Assembly: GCA_030526455.1 (NCBI GenBank)
Contig: JAUNCU010000022.1
Span: forward strand, 2,584-8,782
DNA from: Bacteroidales bacterium
GTDB taxonomy: Bacteria; Bacteroidota; Bacteroidia; Bacteroidales; Muribaculaceae
Length of the DNA stretch: 6,199 nucleotides
Reading direction: 5' to 3'
Position 1 is the first letter of the stretch; every line of letters starts with the position of its first letter. This document shows, piece by piece, positions 3,998 through 6,199 of this stretch. The position numbers and the translations under genes are program-made. The notes below the pieces were generated by a model. That model was not told the DNA's origin and made no database searches. It saw only the letters and a list, made by a program, of their open reading frames with translations.

Positions 3998-6058
3998 ATG
4001 GGCAGTTCTCCCCTATCGAAGATTCCGTTTTCCCGCATCACCATCCCGTTTTGCGGCGGCATCGTGCTGGGAGATTGCTTCACGGCAGTGCCGCTGGCGG
4101 TGGTTATTTCCATTGCCATACTAGGACTCGTGATGCTGGCGGTGATGAACGCCGCATTTCGCACGCCCGAGCGCAGAATCCTCATTCGGCCGTTCACGAT
4201 GATGCCCATCGTGGTGATGGCGTGCGCCCTGGGATGGGCTTGCTATGCCGTGAACCAGCCGCGCGAGATGGCGCTGGAGCAGGTGAACGGGAAGGTGGGC
4301 TACGGGCGTATTGAAAATCTGGAATTGAAGGAACAGTCGATGGAGATGACGGTGGCGATGCAAAGCCCACATGCCGAGGGATGCAACGTGAAAATCACCA
4401 TCAGCGGCTGCAACTTCAACCTCCAGGAGGGCGACCACATCGCCTTCGTGGCCGATTTCGAACGCATCAAAAACACCAATTTCCCCGAAGACCCCGACTA
4501 CGCCCTTCTGCAGAAGCGGCGCGGCATCATCTACAAGCAGCACCTTGAAGACCCAGGCGTGCTGCACTATCATCACACCTCCAGCATATGGACGGCGATG
4601 ACCGGCGCACGCGCGCGCATTAAAGGAGCCATCGCGAAAAGCGGCCTCAACGACGAAACCAAGCACTACATCGCGGCGCTGCTGCTGGGCGACAAGAAAA
4701 TGCTCGACCAAGACATGCGCACCAACTACGCCGCAGCGGGCATCTCGCATGTGCTGGCACTGAGCGGTATGCACATAGGCATCATCATGACGATGATATG
4801 GCTACTGCTGTGGCCGCTCGACTATTACGGGCTGAAGAAGTTGCGGTTTGTGCTCTCGGTGCTCATCATCGTCGTCTACGACATGCTCACCGGGATGCCC
4901 CCCTCGGCTGTGCGCGCCACCATCATGATAGGTTTCACCTTCGGCACCTTCATTTTCGGACGAAAGGCGGTGGCAGTGAATTCGCTGCTCGCCTCAGCGC
5001 TGGTGATACTGGCATTCACGCCCGAAGCGCTGTTCGACGTAGGCTTCCAGTTGAGTTACACCTCGGTGCTGGCGATGCTCGTGCTCAGACCCTCGCGGCG
5101 CGGCAAAGGCGGCGGCAAGCGATGGGTGGAAGATGCGAAGTCGCTCCTGGGCATCACCGTGATCGCCACAGGCGCCACCCTTGCACTCACGGCATATTAC
5201 TTCCACACCATATCGTGGATGGGCGTATTCACCAATGTGCTCATCGTGCCCATCTTCCCCGCCTTCATGGGTGTGGCAGTGCTGATCACGCTGCTGGCAT
5301 GCGCCGGCATCTACGTGAGTTGGCTGAACGAGATTGCAGAATTTTTCGTGAGCATCTTCGGCAAGATGGCTGAATGTGTGGCGGGGCTGCCATTCTCCCA
5401 TGCCAAGGAGGTGTACTGCAACGGCACCGACGTGGTGGTTTACTTTGTGGCGATGGCATTGCTGGCGGCATTCATAAGAAAGAAGCGATGGGCGTATATG
5501 AGCCTTTGCATCGGCGTGTGCGCCCTAGGCGTGGTGGCACATGCGGCGGCGGTGAATGGTTTTTCGAAGAAAGGTTGCGTGATGTTTTCCTCATTTGAGC
5601 GCACGCCCTTGGTGATTTACCAGAACGGCAAAGCCCACTACTGGCTGCCCCGCAAAGAACGAGCGGAATTCGACAAAGCCAAGTTCCGCCGTCTGCATCA
5701 AGGGTATTTTGCGGCCCACAGCATCGATGCCTTCAGTGAAATAAGCGACACCGCTGCAATACAAAACGCCACGATTCGCTCCCCTTTCGCCATCATCTTC
5801 GGGAAAAAGATACTGATGGCAGAGCCTGGGAAGTGGCGAAAAGAGATGCCCAAAGGAAAGAAAACCCACATCGACTACTGCATCATTCCCAGGCACTTCA
5901 ACGGCAAGATAGAAGACCTCCACCGCCTGCACCACATAGGCCAAGTGGTGATCAGCGGCAGCATCCACGACAAGCGCGCAAGGGTAATCAAAACAGAGTG
6001 CACAAAACTAGGATTGAAATACATCGACCTCAAAGAGCAGTCGCTGAAAATCGAATAG
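3998..6058 (+). CDS. comEC: ComEC/Rec2-family DNA-uptake channel protein
   Basis: ComEC is the inner-membrane channel thought to carry single-stranded DNA into the cytoplasm during natural transformation. The 686-residue protein begins with hydrophobic segments (about 14-50 and 66-84). A soluble OB-fold-like DUF4131 region follows (about 85-190). The competence domain starts near 225 with GDKKMLDQDMRTNYAAAGIS and the hallmark HVLALSGMHIGII (251-263). MPPSAVRATIM (300-310), FDVGFQLSYTSVLAM (346-360) and NVLIVPIFPAFM (413-424) are also family motifs. Several further membrane segments run to about 517. The C-terminal 170 residues resemble the metallo-beta-lactamase-like domain position but lack an HxHxDH metal motif, so nuclease activity is unlikely. 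As far as I recall, this is normal for Bacteroidota. The ATG at 3998 keeps the expected hydrophobic N-terminus. The 35-base gap after aroE has no terminator, so shared transcription is likely. Competence in this host is not shown. Confidence 0.93.
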   Translation: MGSSPLSKIPFSRITIPFCGGIVLGDCFTAVPLAVVISIAILGLVMLAVMNAAFRTPERRILIRPFTMMPIVVMACALGWACYAVNQPREMALEQVNGKVGYGRIENLELKEQSMEMTVAMQSPHAEGCNVKITISGCNFNLQEGDHIAFVADFERIKNTNFPEDPDYALLQKRRGIIYKQHLEDPGVLHYHHTSSIWTAMTGARARIKGAIAKSGLNDETKHYIAALLLGDKKMLDQDMRTNYAAAGISHVLALSGMHIGIIMTMIWLLLWPLDYYGLKKLRFVLSVLIIVVYDMLTGMPPSAVRATIMIGFTFGTFIFGRKAVAVNSLLASALVILAFTPEALFDVGFQLSYTSVLAMLVLRPSRRGKGGGKRWVEDAKSLLGITVIATGATLALTAYYFHTISWMGVFTNVLIVPIFPAFMGVAVLITLLACAGIYVSWLNEIAEFFVSIFGKMAECVAGLPFSHAKEVYCNGTDVVVYFVAMALLAAFIRKKRWAYMSLCIGVCALGVVAHAAAVNGFSKKGCVMFSSFERTPLVIYQNGKAHYWLPRKERAEFDKAKFRRLHQGYFAAHSIDAFSEISDTAAIQNATIRSPFAIIFGKKILMAEPGKWRKEMPKGKKTHIDYCIIPRHFNGKIEDLHRLHHIGQVVISGSIHDKRARVIKTECTKLGLKYIDLKEQSLKIE

Positions 6059-6092
6059 CGTGCCCAGGATACTAAGCGTAATTTGAGGCAAG

Positions 6093-6199
6093 ATGAAGGA
6101 ATTTCCACAATCAATGTGGCAGACAACGACGAATTCAGAGAAAAAACAATTAAAAAATATCATTTTTTATCGTGCTACGCATATAGGTTGCATACTTAT
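6093..6199 (+). CDS. Possible start of an unidentified gene, cut by right edge
   Basis: An ATG at 6093, 35 bases after the comEC stop, opens a frame of 35 codons that reaches the window end without a stop (MKEFPQSMWQTTTNSEKKQL...). No domain or signal is recognisable in so short a piece. There is no good Shine-Dalgarno, which is uninformative here. A near-match to the promoter box (TAATTTG, one base short) lies just upstream. An open run of this length in AT-rich DNA can easily be chance, so the call is tentative. Confidence 0.22.
   Translation, partial: MKEFPQSMWQTTTNSEKKQLKNIIFYRATHIGCIL
6151..6169. repeat. Perfect A/T-only inverted repeat after comEC
   Basis: TAAAAAAT (6151-6158) and ATTTTTTA (6162-6169) are perfect complements around ATC. 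It lies 93 bases past the comEC stop. With no G-C pairs the hairpin would be weak, so it is a poor terminator, though the T run on the plus strand is suggestive. It also falls inside the tentative reading frame that starts at 6093, so at most one of the two roles is likely. Confidence 0.35.

Noticed and set aside
4121..5401. Several open frames of 130-220 codons overlapping comEC on both strands
   Set aside because: They are shadows of a GC-rich gene with strong third-position bias. The comEC frame carries all of the family motifs.
6183..6191. TAGGTTGC as a promoter box for the next gene
   Set aside because: It misses a key T of TAnnTTTG, and the gene it would serve is outside the window.

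Overview
The window looks like chromosomal DNA from a Bacteroidota bacterium, probably of the order Bacteroidales. Three things suggest this. The proteins have the family style of that group: a DnaA ending in an NRNHATVLHA helix-turn-helix, an MlaD ending in KKNPKKYVTIKVF, and a ComEC without a nuclease motif. Three genes have an exact TAnnTTTG box (the Bacteroidota -7 promoter element) a short distance upstream. No gene start has a convincing Shine-Dalgarno sequence. The assignment rests on reading motifs, not on a database search.

Layout, left to right. Bases 1-206 hold an unidentified stretch that is open in one frame on both strands, followed by a hairpin terminator for dnaA. dnaA (replication initiator) lies on the minus strand at 249-1628. 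An AT-rich region of about 240 bases upstream of it has its own promoter, three decamer repeats phased at 10 bp, and inverted repeats. A strong intrinsic terminator at 1901-1956 closes mlaD, which is on the minus strand at 1971-2900. A divergent intergenic region (2901-3194) carries one promoter for mlaD and one for aroE, plus a purine-rich tract of about 100 bases. aroE (shikimate dehydrogenase, 3195-3962) and comEC (DNA-uptake channel, 3998-6058) follow on the plus strand, 35 bases apart and probably co-transcribed. The last 140 bases have no clear gene, only a possible gene start that runs off the edge.

The genes appear to form three transcription units: mlaD alone, dnaA alone, and aroE-comEC. 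Their jobs are unrelated: lipid transport across the envelope, replication initiation, aromatic amino acid synthesis and DNA uptake. This is mainly a housekeeping region, and I see no phage, CRISPR, toxin-antitoxin or defence system. The parts that best repay a second look are the repeat-rich dnaA control region, the dual-strand open stretch at the left edge, the promoter box that rules out the longest dnaA reading frame, and the ComEC that lacks the nuclease motif.
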